Source: Isoetes taiwanensis (Eukaryota > Streptophyta > Lycopodiopsida > Isoetales > Isoetaceae). From it: DNA of 64,000 bases. Position numbers and translations under genes: made by a program. How positions within the stretch are numbered: the stretch's first letter is position 1; each line of letters starts with the position of its first letter. The stretch spans positions 1,986,001 through 2,050,000 of the forward strand of contig JAJEKV010000016.1 of NCBI GenBank assembly GCA_021234155.1. Direction: 5' to 3'. This document shows positions 32,738 to 45,840 of this stretch, piece by piece. The notes under the pieces were generated by a model. That model searched no databases, was not told where the DNA came from, and was given only the letters and a program-made list of their open reading frames with translations.

Positions 32738-34714
32738 TCAATTGACAGCAACCACTGGCTGCATAGATGCATCACATCTTCCATTAGGCAAGCTCTTCTC
32801 AATTTTACCATTTGGTATGCTCTTGTCATCTTTGCCATTGGCCAAACTGTAGTCTATTATTCCATTTGGCAACCCCTTACCGTTTTTTACTTCTGAAAGC
32901 GTGCTGTCTTCCAATGGTACTATATCGTTGTCTTCTTTCAAGGCCTTGAGCTTCCGATATCCTTTGTCAGTACCAAATATCCTGGAAAAGGAATTTAAAT
33001 CAATCATTCCATGAAGGCCAGAAACCATAAAATTTATTTTCACCAATAGTAAAAAATGCTACCAGTCCATATATGTAAATGTCGATGAATAGTTCCCAGA
33101 CTTTGTGTATAGAAGTCGATGATGGTAGTCATGGAACTCTGCCCTGGAACAGGAAATAATTTATTTTAACCTATACTCAAAAAATAACTAAAGGGAATTC
33201 AGGATTTGCATAGCAACACCAACCATTGAGGAAGATTCTCACCCGCCATATAATGGCAAAAACTTTGAAGGACTCCAAGGAAAATCATAGCCACAGTGGG
33301 CCTCTACGGTTTCCAGAACCCGCAAGCTAATCCATAACCATAGAGTAAACAGATGTGGACCCGTAATAGCAGGCCCAAAAATAGTAGCAAATCCAAGGAA
33401 TAATATCTCCAGGGGATGTGCATACTCAGATGTCAGCCCAAAAGGTGTTGCATATCTGCAAAATAAGTACGAAACTTAGTATCAACACTATTTCCATAAG
33501 CACAATGGTTCGAACCATATCACCCTTACTCATGATGAACGCTGTGAACATGCTTGTACAACCATTTCGTATGCAGCACCCTGTGTCCCCAATAAAAGAT
33601 AAAGTCCTCCAAAATAAAATATGAAAGGATCTGAAAACAGACGACCTTCCTGTGTAGGCAAACATCATTAGTGTCATAATAGCATTTCTTCCTTGAAATA
33701 CTCTAATTTCATGTAGGGATCAAACTTAAGAGGCATTACACTCATCACCTACCAGCTCTTACCATGAAGGCAGGGGTAACTTGCTAGTGAATCCCATATA
33801 TTTGAATATAGGATATGATGTGACCATCAGGGGCAGATTAACACATGTGTGATAAAACAGAAGCCTCAAAATACACTTCCGCTGTGATGCATATGTGTTT
33901 ACCTTGTTCTGCCATATGAATTTAATATGTGAACATACTAACCAAAACCAAAACCATGAAAGAATATCAGCCACTATTTTTGCTACTAAATGCAGAATAA
34001 AAGACCTGAAGAAGATCTATGTGTGCTAACCTGAATTTTGTACTTTCTCAGGCCCCCAATTTCCATAAAAAGATATGGTAGTCCAGACATGAAGAAAACA
34101 AGCTCGTGAAGGATAAAACTGCCTACGGTTACCAATTGAAGTTCTGTGTAGTTGTCAATCAAATGCTGCACACAACATATATTAACCCAGATAAGTTTAA
34201 CATGATTACCCAGATCATGTGATAAGCAATTCAGATAACATAAATATGATTGCTCAGATGTTATAGACTTCGAAGAATAAAGCCTTTGTAAAATCAACAA
34301 TTGACAGAGCAAGCTTAGTTATAAAAAGCTGTTAGAATCACGTAGTATCCTTAAGCCATGCATCTAGTGGAGTGTTCAAAACTCGTTGCAGACTAAAATC
34401 GAGAAACTACGACTAGCCATGCACAGATAGATGTAAAAGAAGGGCCTTGCGATGTGGGTTATTTGTCAGTTGATTAATATATATATGGACGTTGTTGAGC
34501 ATGCATTCCAAGCCAGTGGACAAACGCGTGCAACCAAGCCCGCTATCCCAGGTCAGGCCATGCATCAAGCATCGTGATAATGTAGAATATGGGTCCTCCA
34601 CAGAAATAACTTCCTGGAATTAGAACCGGAGCAAAACACAATGCAAGTTTAAGATATATCCTAAAAAGAAATGGTGCGAAATACCTGCCATGCCGACTCT
34701 AACCGAGAACCCAT
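32738..34714 (-). CDS. sterol 4-alpha-methyl oxidase (methylsterol monooxygenase, SMO2-like)
   Basis: Membrane-bound di-iron enzyme of the ER that oxidises a C4 methyl group during phytosterol synthesis, working with a C4 decarboxylase and a reductase. Seven exons on the minus strand: 34714-34685, 34165-34031, 33908-33763, 33649-33530, 33455-33243, 33143-33063, 32981-32738. All introns are GT-AG and short (74-519 bp). The exons join without a frame break into 322 codons. The start 'MGSRLESAWQ' then 'HLIDNYTELQL' matches the plant SMO2 N-terminus. Histidine boxes: HRVLH (126-130), HSVHH (139-143), HDYHH (219-223). Hydrophobic segments lie near residues 18-45 and 105-122. 'FGTDKGYR' (244-251) is the usual end of the catalytic domain. 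It is longer than the Arabidopsis proteins (about 266 residues) because of a repeat tail, residues 274-314. This is the only intact gene in the window. Confidence 0.93.
32765..32887 (-). repeat. 27-bp coding minisatellite in the sterol oxidase tail
   Basis: Residues 274-314 form four and a half repeats of exactly nine residues, consensus K-x-(D/E)-K-S-(L/I)-P-N-G: KNGKGLPNG, IIDYSLANG, KDDKSIPNG, KIEKSLPNG, then RCDAS. The period at DNA level is 27 bp with no indel. The units differ, so the reading frame has been kept while they diverged. Confidence 0.9.
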
Positions 34715-36150
34715 ATTGCACCACAACACACAGAATCGAGAACGGGGGATCGATCAAGAAACCACAGCAAAAAGCAGCATCTTCGCGAGTAAGAAAAGCA
34801 ACATGGAAGCCCGGTTTAAAACAGAGGGACTGAAGGAAAAGGCCACCGGATCTGGCTATGGCGGCACTATCATCCCTTCGTCCCCTTCTCCTTCGTTTGA
34901 GAGCTGAGGGACGCATGTGACTAGTCGGAAAAGCGTTGTGAAAAACAGGCGGCTGGGATGAAGCGGGAGAAGACGTGGCAGCATCTGGGCCCGTGGAGGG
35001 TTTGCAGAATGAGCTTGATACGGGATTTTCTATATTCCTGGACAACTGTTTTCTCGTGAATGTGTGCCCCATGCTAGATGACCACTGCTTTGGAATGCAA
35101 CATGTTTTTTGTCTTAATCTTTCTCTCTCTGTCTATCTAGCTATCAACCTCCCCCATGTCCTCTTGTTTTTGTGACACATTTCCCTCCACTGCTTACCTC
35201 ATTGCCAACTCACAACTTACCTCACTGCCAACTCATAACTTGCCTGGTCGCCATGCCCTTGCTCCTGTTCCTGTATTTGTATCGAAATGTTTATACTAAC
35301 CAGATTCCATTGCAGCACTGTCATTGCTTCTTCTCTTGCATCAGAAGTCCCATGGTATCTTCCGAATGTATGATTCTATGTTGTTTCGGCAATTTTCTAA
35401 AATAAATATATGATCTACCCATCTGGCAAAATTTAGGAGCAAGTACAGAAACTCCTGGGGGATTTTGCCCAGGAGTAAAGTCGATGATATAGAGTACCAC
35501 ATCAAAAAATCTCTGCCAATAATGGAATGCAAAAATAAAAGTTTCTTACTGTCGTGGAGCTCTCGTGTTCATCCACCTACGAATTGCCATGATAGTGGAA
35601 TGTGGGCCTAATGATTCCAGCAGGAGAGCAAATGATGGTAATATGTCCAAATACTCAGTTCATTATGTCCAGCTTCATTTATTTGACTTGTGAAATGCAT
35701 GAACCAATTCATAGTAGGTTTGTATATCCCATAGAAGATTAATGTGAACACAAGACCGGAAGGACACTAAAGTTCTCTTGAGACAAAATGAGGACGTTAC
35801 AACCTAACAACCAACCACATGTGAGTTATGAAATGCATGGGCCTTGTTTATAGTATCCCATATATCCTAAGGGAACATTGATGTGGATGTATAGCGATGG
35901 AGGACACAGGTCCTTTTTTACTTGATGTCTACTATGTACAATATGTACTTTTATTTCATGTATAGGATAGTTTGAAAGGGGTCTTGAAAGGGATATCTTG
36001 CTTTAAGGCTCTATATAATATATATCCCATTCCCATGGAGCAACTCTAGATTGACTTCATTGATACATGGAGCAACTCTGTATTGGCTTCCTGCGATACA
36101 TGTATTGTACAGGAGATGTGTGCATGATGGATAAATTAACTCACTATCAC
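34715..36150. other. 5' flank of the sterol gene; no further gene seen
   Basis: On the minus strand 34715-34900 is probably the 5' untranslated region, and several upstream ATGs are visible there. No convincing TATA box was found. From 35000 to 36150 only chance-length frames occur. Confidence 0.4.
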
Positions 36151-36154
36151 AAGA

Positions 36155-36232
36155 AGCAACTCTAGATTGGTACAAGAGATGTGTGTGATGAATAAAATAA
36201 CTCAAGTCCATGAATAAAGAAAATCATGAATG
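36155..36232 (+). repeat. dispersed repeat D, copy 1
   Basis: The phrase CAACTCTAGATTGG...GAGATGTGTGTGATGAATAAAA...ACTCAAGT recurs at 51405-51482, 15 kb away. A related weaker repeat lies just upstream (GAGCAACTCTAGATTG near 36040). Confidence 0.75.
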
Positions 36233-36710
36233 GAAGGTAACTATAGAAGGTTTTCTCAGCTTCTTCCTCATCAAAGTAGGTACTATAACTAGGGCTCTTA
36301 CCGCAAGGCATAACTTGAAAGATTATCGAGTAAGCGAGGATATTAGGAAAAGATGGGGCTGCCAAGCACCATCGACATGTTCTCTACCAAGGCAAGCATG
36401 ATACAATCTCATCAACTTGAGTTTGAATCCGTCTGCAAGGTGATCAAACTAGCATACAAGTCTCTGCCGAGGACCATTTGATGGGAACGTGCTCCAAAAA
36501 GGAACTGGGGCTATTAGAATGTGGCTCAAGTTTCTGAACAATTTGGGGCATACAGGTTTGTAGGATTACTACTTTAGTTTTTTTTTTAATTAAGTTTCAC
36601 AGTATATATGAGCCTAGAGCTTTTGGGCAAAGCTATGTCGTTGGTATTTTTAAATTAGGATTTCCCCGAGTGTGAGAAAATTCTATGTTATGCTTGGGTG
36701 GTGGTTGAAG

Positions 36711-36850
36711 AATAAAATAGAATGTATTTATTGTCCACTGCGACCAATTGGCTTACAAGACCTAAAAAACGAGAACAATAAGTGTCTATCAGGATTAAAA
36801 ACCTCGCCCGGCGGGTTCTCGAGGAAAACCTTTGGCAAGAATAACATAGT
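36711..36850 (-). repeat. dispersed repeat tail R, copy 2
   Basis: Same order of blocks as 26555-26715: an AT-rich start, GTCCACTGCGACCAATTGGC, then GATTAAAAACC with the hairpin GGTTCTCGAGG. A minus-strand frame (36795-36986) ends 'AKGFPREPAGRGF', very like the frame ending at 26656. Confidence 0.75.
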
Positions 36851-37394
36851 GACAAACTATTCCATCATATAAAATTGTGAGGCAAAAAAGATGACGTGCG
36901 GGATGTGGGGAAAAAATCCACGTGGGACAAGGCATGGGTGGGTGGGGCTTATGGGAGGCATGTTTGAGAATGTCGCGGATCGGCAAAGGAGGCGAACCGG
37001 AACGGAATTATGGCTAGGTAAGTCTCAATTTAAGATACTTTTTCCGCAGACATAGATTTTGTTTGCTAGTGAGTTTCGCTTAGGTATGAGGAATAGGATG
37101 ATGTATATGAAAAAATAGAAGCCGCAGTAGCCTAGAATCCAGAGACCTACCAATCACAATGGGTGAGGCAGACTTTATTATAGGGTTTCTGGCGCTGTGA
37201 AACTGCTGGAAAATAGGGTACAGTTTGAGGTGAGCCGAATGGTAGAAATTCTTTCGCTTTGAAGCGAGAGAGCGGTGAAATAGTTGTTGGGCTTTGGAGA
37301 GTAGCCGTATAATTATGGAGCAACTAATTTAACATTGATTGTCTCAGAATCCGATTCGATTTGAAATTAGAAGTGCACAATTTTGAAGGTGCAT

Positions 37395-37965
37395 TAAGAT
37401 TATTTGGGCTTTTGTTTTGCAGTTGCTCTTGGAAACAGAGATAAGACGTGGAAGAGAGAAGCAACGTGCGTGAGTAGCTTATATGTTGTTTAAGGTAATT
37501 TGTTTTTTTATTTAGCATCTGTGTTTATGCTTCTGTTTTGCAATTGTTCTTGGACATGCCGTGATAAAATAGCTGGTTACAAAATGTTGAAACGCTGAAG
37601 ATGTTTAATGAGCCTGTGATCAGAAACTCTTTAGGGAGACGACTGCCCTTATGCCATAAAGAGACACTATCTTGGAGATGCTGCTCTACAGAGTTTTTAG
37701 GCACAGCAATTGAATAAACTATTCTCACATGTTGGTAGGAAGGATTGATGAATGAAGGCCTCACGGAGTATGGCCATTGGAATATGAGGGAAACTACATA
37801 TAATTTGATCTACTTTAAAAATACTAATACATGATGTTAGGTAGATACTGAGATTGTGTATGCTCGCTTAACGACACGCTAAGAAGTATAAATAGAGATA
37901 GCACTTGGGAAACGTAATCAAAGTGAGTAGTCTATGTTTTCCAAGATTTTTTTTTCTGTCCCGCT
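37395..37965 (+). repeat. exon-like repeats upstream of Helitron coding region
   Basis: Copies of a module of about 110 bp at about 37400-37510, 37525-37575 (partial) and 37855-37965. Each is preceded by a pyrimidine-rich TTTTGCAG or similar and ends in an (A/C)AAAGTGAGTAG-type donor followed by CTATGTTTTCC. Similar modules recur at 42615-42730, 43165-43280 and 43650-43775. They resemble non-coding exons with splice sites, duplicated within the Helitron. Confidence 0.5.
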
Positions 37966-38289
37966 TTGTTATTTTTTAGTTTAGCAAAGATATAGTTATG
38001 AAAGAATTCTTTGAGTAAGACCATTGAGAATAAGCCCCAAATCGCGAGAATTATGCTAACAATAATGGATCATGACCCCGCAGCGATGCCTAAATTACTA
38101 AAGGATAAGGGGCTTAAAAGACATGCTGTGGAATCGAGCATAAATGAGAGAAAGGATAAACGATTGAGAACCAAAAAGAACCGAGAGTGAGGGCGGTCTA
38201 CATAAAAGGGACGTCAAAAAACTCAATTGGAGATTGTCCGCATTGATGAGGTATCTAGCAAACGCCATCGTAAGATGATAGAGAATGCA

Positions 38290-41200
38290 CCATGGACTCG
38301 CCATCTAGACCACAAACGAGGCATTTGAAAGCAAGAATGCTAGCGACGTTGTTTGCAAACGAGGGCGACCAACAAAAGTCAAACAAGAAGAAAATGTCAA
38401 AAAGTGTAGACGATAAGAAAGATTCTAGCAAGATCCAAAGTTATTGGGAGAAATTGATTTTAAAATGAGTAAGAGCATGACAAAAGGAGAGATCGACATG
38501 TGGAATAGACGATGTAATGATTGTGGACTAGAATTATTAAGTACGAGAGAAAGGGATTTTGTCAGAATAATGGTAAGTACAGACACTACCTTAACGCCTT
38601 AAGCTACCGACCAAGCATAGAAGGATTGTATTCCAATGCGAAGATTCTCAGAGAGATTCACGGAAAATAAACAACTTATTTTGTTTTCATGCATTTGGGG
38701 TAAAGGGATCATTCATTCATCTAGCAGCCCCATCGGTGTAAGCATTATGGGCGTAACATATCATGATTTCGCCAACAAGAGAAGAAAGTAACCCTTTGCG
38801 TTGGTATATATCTATGATGAGTGAAACGCTATGACATGGCATCTTCAAACAATATTAAATTTGAATGGGTATCTCAAATAGCCGCAATCCTGGAGAAAAT
38901 AAATCCATTTGTACCCGCTTTGAAGAATGTAGGAAACCCTGAATAAAAAAGAGTTTATACTTACTATTAGTGGTACAATGTTTGAAAGATGAGGTGGCGG
39001 CTATAGTCGATGTGAGTAATACAACCACTATTGAACCAAGAATTATTGGTTTTGCCTCGGGGACATGAAGGTTCACCCATATTTATAAGCATCTTGGACC
39101 CAGATGAAACATTACAATACCCACTATTCTTTCCTCATGGAACAATAGGCTGGAGCCCAATAAAATGAATTTGATTATCTCAAATTCAATGGTACAAAAC
39201 AACGCTTTATTACATGAAAGAAGGTTTGCACAATTGGGGAGGCTTTGTGGTGAATACTTGGTTGATATGTTTTCTCGCTGAAGAGGAAAGATTAAATTAT
39301 ATATGCATGAGGGATATAAAAACCAAAGACGTATGGATCAAGATGATTTGGAGACAGCAGATAATGATAATGGTGATGATGTTATCCTACCATCTTTTTT
39401 TGGGTCGCCGACGATGGTGTAGTTCTCAAAGTTGCGATGCTCTTGCTTTGGCAAGATCAAAAGGCCATCCAACCCTATTTATAACAATGACTACTAATCC
39501 CGGATTGATTGAAATTAAAAAGCTCACCAAGGAAAGAGTAGTGCGACCTACCGCTGATTGCGTTTGTAGAGCATTTCATAGTCCACGCATGAACTAAAAA
39601 ACTCCTTAAACAACACTTTGGTCCAATCTCTTACATGATCCATGTTATAGAATTTCAAAAGAGGACTCCCACATGCACACTTGGTAATCCAACGGAGATA
39701 GACATCCCCGACGCTGTAATTGATCGATTATATGTGCCGAAGTTACCAACAGATACAAGAAAAATTTATGGTACACCATCATTCTCTCGTGATGCCGGAA
39801 AGGGTTCTTGCCGCTGGAAATTTCCATGACCAATTGTGGAAAGTAGTTACATTGACCCACAAAAGGATATGTACAAAGATGTGCTAAGACATGTAGACGA
39901 TGCATTTGTTGTGCCTTATAACAAATTCTCATTGAGAAGATGAATTGCCATATAACAATCGATGTTGCATCGATCGCTCACATATTTTCATATGTATACG
40001 CTACATTTATAAAGGTTTCGGACTCATCAAGCATCAGCTTCAAAAAAAAAAGATGAGAGTACGTGCATTGCGCAGGATGCAAAGAAATTCCACCAAACTA
40101 AAAAAAAAAGGAATCGTAACTCAAGATGATCGAGAAAGGAACGAAATAATGAGGTTCGAGATTACCTCAATGCTCGATACTTATCTCTTGACCGAAGCAA
40201 CGCGGGCTAATACTAGGTTATAATATGACAAAGAAAACACTACCAGAAGGTGTCTTCCACTACATCTACCGTGACGTAATAAACAAAGAATTTGGAAGAA
40301 ATGATAAGTCCTCTACATCATTATCATTGTTAGACGATATTTTCTAAGGCCAAATAAACGTAATTTAACGAAAATGATTTTATGTGGAAACAATGAAAAA
40401 TACGCCCTCGCTTTCTAACAAGGAAAGCTTAAGAAAGCCGTGATGATATTGAGCTTAACAATGGCCAAATCATAAGAAAATGGGCTAGTCAAAATCTAGT
40501 ATGTTGAACTGCTTTGTTACTTCCTCACACGTGAACCATTCTATTTATGCATAAATACTTCTTCATAAACCCAAGGCAGAGATTGGATTGATGCAAAAAC
40601 AATCAATGGTGTAGAACATGAGACATACCAAAAAGCAGCAGAAGCACTTGGATTGTTAGATGCAAGCAACGAGGCTGATTTAGTCTTGGAAGAAGAAGTA
40701 GCATTAGCATTGAAACCTTCACGCATGACATTGCTTGCATTATCAAGTAACGGACCAAGCACCAAAGATTAGAATTATGGATAGATATCGCTTTGCACTA
40801 GCAAGAGATATGTTCAAAAAAAATACCAAAATGATGATAAGTCAGCTTATAATGAATGCTTGCAATTAATAAAATGACACATTGGTTCAACATGGTACAA
40901 ACATTAGTGCTTTTGGACTGCAAATAGACACAAATACCAATAGAGCTGTCATTATTATCGAAATTTCAAAGTTTGCAGACACAAATACATATCAGAAACT
41001 TTGAACAAAGATATTACCGCCACTAAACCGCGAATCAAAAGAGATCTTTGCACTAGTGCGCAATGATAGATAAAAGGCAAATAATAAGACCAACATTCAT
41101 TGACGGTAAAGGTGTATGTGGAAAACATACTTGCTAAATGCATTATGCTTATATGTAAGAGCATGTGGTTTGCTCGCTTTACCATGCGGAACAACAGCAT

Positions 41201-42374
41201 TAGCTGCATTATTATACCCTCGGAGGGGGACAACTCACTCACTATTTCAAATTCCCATATCGTGAGAATAACATTAACGCTCATTCAATAATGACTAAAA
41301 ACTGATATGCGGAACTATTATTGCAAAAGTAGCATAATAGTGTGGGATGAATTCCCCATGGCCAACAAAGGCCGCCATATCAGCGAGTAAACAATTTGCT
41401 TCAAGAGTTATGGAAACAAAGAACCATTTGGAAAATGCATAGTGGCAAATTTGGTGATTTTAGGTGGTGTAGCTCGATTGTTCATGGAGTGGTAGAACTG
41501 CCGCAATTAACGATCAATAAAATCATCTACATTATGGAATAGTTTTAATGTTCTTAAGTTGCATCAGCCAGTTCAAGAATGCAACAGATAAGGAACTCAT
41601 TGCTTATGTTGATCGATAGGCTTAAGACTTCAAACATTCATTAGTGTTCATTGCAATGTTTGCAACTACTACAAACATAGATGATGCAATTGATTTTTCT
41701 ATCCGGGAGAAACTTTAGCCAACTCATCGTAATGTGAAAAGCGAGCCCTATCACCATTCAATCAATAACGCCGATGATTTCAACCGGCCCGAGTAATGTC
41801 GTTATTGAAAAGACAAGAAAAACGATATTACAGTTTAGACCACATCACAGAAAATGATCAACGCGTAGATGATCACCCGTATGCAAATACAGACTTCTTA
41901 ATGCACTTCACACATCCAGGAATACCAGACCATGAGTTATCTCTAAAAGTTGGTGCCGTTTGTCATGTGATTAAGACATTGGACAGAGAAAAAGGACTAG
42001 TAAAAAATGCTCGAGTTATTATTGAAGCACTTCACGAAAAGTTTGTTATGGTTAAAGTCATTGGGAGCACAAAGAAAAGAAAATGACACAAGACATCCAA
42101 TATAAAGTAGACTTTTTCTATGAACCGTAAAAATGTGCCTTGGACAATACACCTACGACAACCCCTTAGGCTTGCATATTCGACAACATTCAACAGTTGT
42201 CAAGGTTTAACGCTAGACAAAATTGTGCTTGACCTAAGAAATGATGTCTTTGCGCATGGACAATTGTACACGGCATTGACACGAATAAGAAAAAGAGAAG
42301 ATGTTCTTATTCTATTACGCAAAGAGAACACAAGCCTAACAACAACAAACATTGTTTATGAAGAACTTCTCTGA
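38290..42374 (+). pseudogene. Helitron Rep-helicase (decayed)
   Basis: Plus-strand pieces in the right order for a Helitron RepHel protein. N-terminal region: 38290-39100. Then 'LQYPLFFPHGTIGWSP' near 39120. The Rep nuclease follows with 'ALARSKGHPTLFITMTTNPG' (39214-39597 frame) and the HUH box 'LPHAHLVI' at 39666-39690, which needs one frame change. A tyrosine motif 'YIYKG' lies near 40000, in the frame 39945-40223. The PIF1-type helicase has 'TYQKAAEALGLLDASNEADL' near 40620. Its C-terminal motifs are 'AYSTTFNSCQGLTLDKIVLD' and 'GQLYTALTR' (42120-42374). Many frameshifts and stops make it inactive as read. The protein would act in rolling-circle replication of the element. Confidence 0.88.
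39672..39680 (+). other. HUH motif of Helitron Rep
   Basis: CATGCACAC encodes His-Ala-His, the metal-binding pair of the rolling-circle nuclease. It is intact although the frame around it is shifted by one base. Confidence 0.8.
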
Positions 42375-44000
42375 TGATTCCAATCCAGGTATTTTTTTGT
42401 TCAATCTATAGACAAACTTTTTGTTTTCCTAGATTTAGATATCAGTGCTAAAAAAAAAAATTACAAAAACAACGATTATATTGGGTGAGCTTTGAGCCTT
42501 TCAAGACTAGCTAAAATTCATTACCAAGAAAACTTTGTTAACAGACTAAGATCTAGCTTTTGCACTAAGATAAGACACAAAAGTACAGAATTCTGAGCAT
42601 AGACTAAGGTTATGTATGCTTCTATCTTCCAATTATTCCTGGACCCACACCTATGAAGGAACAGGCATAACAATAAAACTTAAAAAATACAATTAGTGTG
42701 AGTAACTTATACCTTCTAAGATAATTTCTTCTGACTAGACTGCTGCTAAATTGATTCCGTATTATTTTACTCACATTATCTATACCTCTATTTTCCAGCT
42801 GTTCTTGCTTTTTTTATTTAGTGACAGCAAAAACTAACTTATTTAGACTAAAATTATAGATTCGGTTACAAATTTTATGCTTAATGTTTTTGGTGCTACG
42901 AAGGTTTAGAGCGGCTGCCTGGATAGGAGAAGTCAAAGGAGAAGATAGGTAATTTAGCTGGAAGCATATTCTGGAATCGGCGATTCATCCAAATTCGTGC
43001 TGTTCGTGGTTAATTGAGCCATCCTTAAGGTAATTATTCTTCGAGAATATTAGAGTTTTTTCCTTTTCGGACGCTAAGTTTTTGTATTCTATATTATACT
43101 GAATGTTTCGTGGGGTTGAAACAGTAGAAAGGTACTCAGACGAGTTTAATGTATAAGCTAAAATTATGTATGTTTCTATTTTGCAACTGCTGTTGGAGAG
43201 ACTTATGCAACAGGAGATAAATAGACGTGGAGCTCGGAATATGCTACCAAAGTGAGTACCTATGTTTTCTGTACCTATTTTTAAACTTCAAACAATTTGC
43301 CTATGTACATGATTGTTATATAGAAACATGATTGAAATTCTGAATTTTCTTGCAAGCTTTGCTTGATCATACCTTCTCATGAGTATTTTCAAACTTAGGC
43401 AATTTTGTGTTGATGCCACAAATAGCGATTGCGGCTCACAAAATGGTTGTTTACGCTGGTAGAGGAAATTTAGAATAATAAGAGGCCAATAGACCATGGA
43501 GGCCAAATATTATACAATTGCCAGCACATTTAATGAAGCATTATATAGTTAGAAAGAGTAAGTCCTCCATTGCATTTGAGTAATAATCAATGTATGCTCG
43601 AGATCATAAGGCTGTGTATTTGATGGAATAATAAGTCAATATAACATGATGTTGTCTATGTTTCTATTTAGGAGGTGTTGTTGGGAGTAAATACACACGA
43701 AGACATGTAAATAGACATAAAACTTGAAGGGTACGACCAAAGTAAGTAGTCTGTATTTTCCAGAGTATTTTTTTGAGTTTGATAAAGTTATAATTATAAG
43801 ATGAGTGCCTAAATATGCGAACAATAATGGATTATCAGCCTACGAGTATCTGTAGATTAATAGAGAGATAAAGATTGAAAAGACATGTTGACGTATTCAT
43901 ATAGGTAATTACAAAATATATGAAATTGTGCCGTTCGTTTGTTTAGAAAAGAAAACCATAAACTGAAAAATGTTTTATAGTGATCCATAGATGCTAGTAT
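42375..44000 (+). repeat. Helitron interior with exon-like repeats, no gene
   Basis: Between the helicase and RPA-like frames the sequence holds at least three further copies of the exon-like module (42615-42730, 43165-43280, 43650-43775) plus a short TTTTCCAGCTGTTCTTGC copy near 42795. There is no open frame of interest. Confidence 0.5.
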
Positions 44001-44099
44001 GCATAATCCTAGAACTTAACAGATTTACTGCCACGCATTAATTTAGGCATGTCTTCCATTACTGATAGTGGGGGCAAAATACTAATCCTCACATCACGG

Positions 44100-45840
44100 A
44101 ATTTTCAGATATGGAGAAAGTACATCAAACTAACATAGCACTTCTACTTCTTGACTTCCACCCCATTACATCTAGAAGGATAATATGTCCAATCTTGAAC
44201 TCAACCCTTATGATACACATTGGACAAATGTGGGGCGGATAACATCAAAAACACCCTTGAAATTCTTCAATAACAAAACTGGACAAGGAAGTTGCCGGTG
44301 TTGAACTAATTGACGAGCATGTAAGAATACCTTAAAACATTCAGAATCATTTTTACCCTACACCATTTTTAAATCACATTACTTGCGGGGCACAATGATA
44401 CAAGCGACAATGTTTAAAGAGGTCTGCCAACGTATTTTATGACAAGCTACAAGTAAACAAGGTAATATGAACGTCAACCATATGTATCTTTTCTAGAAAT
44501 CAATTGATAATTCTTACGCTAATACATAGGTGTACTACATCTCAAATCCGGGATAATACGGGTGCGGCAAAAAGCGCTATACAACCATCGACAATGATTA
44601 TCAAATGATATTAACCACAAACTCCATCGCGAAGAAATTTGAAAATCAAGAAGAAAATGAGTCCCTTGCACCAAACCGGAAGCATTTCACCAAGATAGAT
44701 CGTTATTATTACAACAACACGCGATTCCAAAACTTCTATCGATGAAGTATATTGATCCACTTTATGCCTAATATATACATGTATCATTTCTCCAACAATT
44801 TCCAAAGCAAATGGCCTAATTCTTTGCATATGACACCACATATCGGACATCATTGGGATTCTTCTCCACGCCTCACCAACAACATCCATCAGAAGAAAAA
44901 TTGACAATGAGATGATTCCAAAAGCGACATCACTGTTGTCGATCAAAGGTATCTAATCAACCCGCTTTGGACACACGCATAACATCAATTATGAATTATA
45001 TACTAATTATGACAACAACAAAATTGGTAAAATTCTATCAAAGATTACATTATGGAACAGCCTTGAAAGAAGGACAACACTTATTACAAATAATCGAAAG
45101 CACCGATCTAGCAATTACTGATTTACGCCTCAATCAATTTCGAGGTTTGACACAACTAGATATATTCATTTCTCATCCATATCTCTCTTAATAGGAATTT
45201 CTCTATCAACCACAACCAACACCTTCATTCAAATAGATCCAGACATTCCTGCCGCCCTCGAGCTACGATCATGGTAGATCACACGACTTTATTGTCTCCT
45301 CTTATTAGCTGCACACGACTGATTATCTCCTCTTATTAACCACAAACTACCTATTATTTCACTTAGGTATTCTGCTGGTGAAATGAAAAAAACATATGTG
45401 CCTATTGAAGAGATGCTACTCCGAACAAGCACTACTTCAAATTCTGACCCCATACACCCTGAGCGCAGTTTCATATCAGATGTCATAGCATCTACATTCA
45501 CTGACAAGGTATTTCAATTCAATTATATATTTAATTTTGCAATCAACCCACTTGCTTGGACTCATATTTGCTGTTTTCCCCAGCCACAATACTTCAATGT
45601 CAAGGCTTCAATAAGTTTTATCAATCGTGATCAGCCTATTTGGTATGAAGCATGCATCTCATGCACCAAAAAGTGATCCGACAAAAATTGAGAATCATGG
45701 TGCAACAAATGCAACAAAAATACGGATACCTCCAAACGGTACAGACCACCTACACATACCTTTTATTCTTCTCCAACCAAGTATTTACACTTCTCATATT
45801 CTTCTAGATATGTATTATCAATGAATCTTATAGATACTTA
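44100..45840 (+). pseudogene. RPA-like single-strand binding protein of Helitron (decayed)
   Basis: Plant Helitrons often carry a replication protein A relative. Here the frame 45383-45676 ends 'YFNVKASISFINRDQPIWYEACISC', with the second half 'CTKK': the OB-fold and first zinc cysteines of the RPA1 C-terminal domain. Upstream pieces 'TPLKFFNNKTGQG' and 'VAGVELIDEH' near 44250-44320 match the middle OB-fold, but in broken frames. The piece 45627-45824 continues after the zinc cysteines in another frame. It lies downstream of and on the same strand as the Rep-helicase relic, as expected. Confidence 0.75.

Noticed and set aside
34413-34601. First coding exon of the sterol gene at the ATG near 34601
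   Set aside because: The family N-terminus is reproduced exactly by exon 34714-34685 spliced to 34165. The frame at 34601 has no resemblance to the family and lies in intron 1.
38098-41284. Minus-strand frames inside the Helitron (for example 40955-41284)
   Set aside because: The plus strand carries recognisable Helitron motifs on either side. The minus frames have no motif and are shadows.
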